DNA of 60,443 nt from Candidatus Nomurabacteria bacterium GW2011_GWB1_40_7 (GTDB lineage Bacteria; Patescibacteriota; Minisyncoccia; Phycocordibacterales; UBA9973), in NCBI GenBank assembly GCA_000994705.1, contig LBZL01000003.1:10215-70657 (forward strand), in the 5' to 3' direction. Of this stretch, positions 59,269 to 60,443 are shown in pieces. The notes under the pieces were generated by a model. It did no database searches, was not told where the DNA came from, and saw only the letters and a program-made list of their open reading frames with translations. The number at the start of each line of letters is the position of its first letter. Positions within the stretch are counted from its first letter, which is position 1. Both the position numbers and the translations under genes were made by a program.

Positions 59269-60077
59269 AACGGACTCTTTATATTTTTAATGGCCGGGTT
59301 CGTCACGTGAGTATAAATTTGCGTAGTTCGAATATTTGAATGCCCCAAAAGTTCTTGAACATATCGAATATCAACTCCATTTTCCAAAAGGTGAGTGGCA
59401 AAACTGTGTCGCAAACTATGGAATGTCGCTGGTTTATTTATCCCTGATTTTTTCAGACTTTTTATAAAAACTTTTTGGGCCGTTGCCGTTGTCAGCTTGC
59501 CGCCTCTTTCGCTTTCAAAGACAAAATCATCTTTATCTTTTCCAGCAATTGCATTTTTTATTTCATTTAAAATTTTTTCAGGAAAAACTGTTATTCTGTC
59601 TTTCATTCCCTTGGCTCCCTTAATATGAATCAATAATTCGTCTATATTTACATCTTTTACCTTCAGATTTACCACCTCGCTTACTCTCAATCCTGATCCA
59701 TAAGATATCATTACCATTAATCTATGTTTTGTATTAGTGATATTTTCTATAATTTTATTTATCTCCTCTCTAGATAAAACTATCGGCAAACTTTTATTTC
59801 TTTTGGCGAATTTTAAATCTATTCTTTTGTATATTTTTAATACCTGATTATAAAAAAACTTAATAGCATTCAAATACAGGTTAATTGTTTGAGGGGATTT
59901 ATCTTTTTCTTTTAGTAATAAAAGAAAATTCTTTATGTTCTCTCCATCCAATTTACAAAAATCTACTTTTTTGTGTTTCAAATAAAGTTCTATGCATAAT
60001 AAATAAGCCTTTATTGTTTTTGGGCTATAATTTCGCAATTTCAGTTCTCTTATTGTTTTGTTTAAATATTCTTCCAT
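59265..60077 (-). CDS. Tyrosine recombinase (XerC/D-like)
   Basis: 270 residues from ATG 60077 (the frame is open to 60116). SAM-like N-terminal core-binding domain (EEYLNKTIRELKLRNYSPKTIKAY) and catalytic domain with all residues: Arg in GSGLRVSEV, H-x-x-R in FHSLRHSFATHL, the H in LLGHSNIRTT and Tyr in IYTHV. It could be the chromosome dimer resolvase or an integrase; position next to a methylase gene at the window edge suggests a mobile context. Overlaps miaA. Confidence 0.9.
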   Translation of the reverse strand: MEEYLNKTIRELKLRNYSPKTIKAYLLCIELYLKHKKVDFCKLDGENIKNFLLLLKEKDKSPQTINLYLNAIKFFYNQVLKIYKRIDLKFAKRNKSLPIVLSREEINKIIENITNTKHRLMVMISYGSGLRVSEVVNLKVKDVNIDELLIHIKGAKGMKDRITVFPEKILNEIKNAIAGKDKDDFVFESERGGKLTTATAQKVFIKSLKKSGINKPATFHSLRHSFATHLLENGVDIRYVQELLGHSNIRTTQIYTHVTNPAIKNIKSPL

Positions 60078-60198
60078 GATATAATCAATTTGGTCGATAA
60101 AGTTATAATATAACACTCAACATAATATACCGAATATTATATCATAACCAAAAACAATCTGCAAAGAAACCAGTTAGCTGAAATATTCCTTTTCTTTT

Positions 60199-60221
60199 TT
60201 GGGCTATCGCCCAATTGTTTT
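60199..60221 (+). terminator. Hairpin upstream of the methylase gene
   Basis: TTGGGC-tatc-GCCCAA followed by TTGTTTT. Confidence 0.7.
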
Positions 60222-60316
60222 AAAAAATTTTAAAATTTCTTTTTCATTAATTAGAGAGGGGTATAAGGTGTTTTCTCCACTCCGTTACGAAAACGATTTA
60301 TTTATAAGGGGAAAAA

Positions 60317-60325
60317 TGCTATAAT
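60317..60325 (+). promoter_or_regulatory. Extended -10 promoter
   Basis: TGCTATAAT, 22 nt before the ATG at 60348. Confidence 0.65.
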
Positions 60326-60347
60326 AAAAACATTAGAAATATTTTAT

Positions 60348-60443
60348 ATGGATAATAATCAAAAACATTTGAATCATATAGACAAGGTTAATTTAGGGTC
60401 TTATTATACCCCAGAAATTATTGTTGATTTAGCTTACTCTATT
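60348..60443 (+). CDS. Probable N6-adenine DNA methylase, N-terminus (partial)
   Basis: 32 codons to the window edge. KVNLGSYYTPEIIVDLAYSI matches the start of Eco57I/type I-like DNA adenine methylases (L-G-x-Y-Y-T-P-x-x-I-V-x-x-x). The N-P-P-Y catalytic motif would lie outside. It could be a restriction-modification, BREX or solitary methylase; a tyrosine recombinase sits upstream. Confidence 0.75.
   Translation, partial: MDNNQKHLNHIDKVNLGSYYTPEIIVDLAYSI

Overview
This is a gene-dense, AT-rich bacterial chromosome segment. I infer a Patescibacteria (Candidate Phyla Radiation) organism, most likely a Parcubacteria/Nomurabacteria-type lineage. The reasons are compact proteins (for example a 270-residue RF1 and a 715-residue ValRS), CPR-style UDG4 and PriA-like proteins, a small conserved CPR membrane protein, scattered single tRNA genes mostly without encoded CCA, and many genes whose start codon lies 6-8 nt after a -10 box (probable leaderless mRNAs). 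TGA is used as a stop (rpsU, rsmH, murF), so the genetic code looks standard.

Layout. 1-2 kb: the end of ppsA, an orphan cassette gene, glutaredoxin, and tRNAs Gly, Arg and Phe. 2-6.6 kb (minus strand): hsp20, prsW, valS, tsaD. 6.6-8.6 kb: a decayed accessory patch with a MazF-like toxin, a truncated zinc-ribbon gene, a TPR gene with an in-frame amber codon and a truncated serine recombinase. 8.6-13.2 kb: tRNA-Glu, UDG4, a GlmU-type nucleotidyltransferase, gdhA, tRNA-Val, an MFS transporter and tRNA-Ser. 13.4-18.5 kb (minus strand): a kinase-like gene with trxB, then ftsZ, ftsA, ybeY and rpsU. 18.6-26.2 kb: greA, lysS, then a mraZ-rsmH-ftsL-ftsI-murF division/wall cluster with MraZ-type operator repeats. 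26-34.6 kb: sigma factor plus a DUF5667-like partner, rmuC, exonuclease, yqeY, dedA, MYG1-like, obgE, gatB. 34.6-42.5 kb: a GC-richer B12/radical-SAM gene, fba, an FAD oxidase, rplY, a murein hydrolase, rpmE, prfA and an RRM protein. 42.7-49.5 kb: tRNA-Ile and a complete F1Fo ATP synthase operon. 49.5-60.4 kb: PEBP, rsmI, a PriA-like protein, mreB, holB-like, frr, rseP, ddl, murI, rpmG, tRNA-Trp, miaA, a tyrosine recombinase, and at the right edge the first codons of a probable N6-adenine DNA methylase.

The most interesting signal lies across the genes rather than in one of them. Many core genes carry in-frame palindromic segments that look like small insertions: tsaD, ftsA, ftsL, rmuC, obgE, gatB, prfA, atpG, holB, miaA, the PriA-like gene, the MazF-like gene and the DUF5667-like gene. 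Several recur. The same 18-bp palindrome encodes LPAQAG in both atpG and holB. A related imperfect palindrome occurs in rmuC and the PriA-like gene (28 of 28 columns alignable, about five mismatches by eye), with a looser relative in ftsL. gatB and miaA share a GGAAGC..TGCTTCC core.

A separate intergenic inverted-repeat family (consensus ends TCCCGT..GARAT / ATYTC..ACGGGAT) occurs three times, and in two copies its right end supplies the start codon of the next gene. A third theme is a set of small orphan genes with very strong Shine-Dalgarno sequences and, in several cases, their own promoters and terminators. They stand out against the leaderless native genes and look like acquired cassettes.

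All calls come from reading the sequence and from family knowledge; no database search was run.
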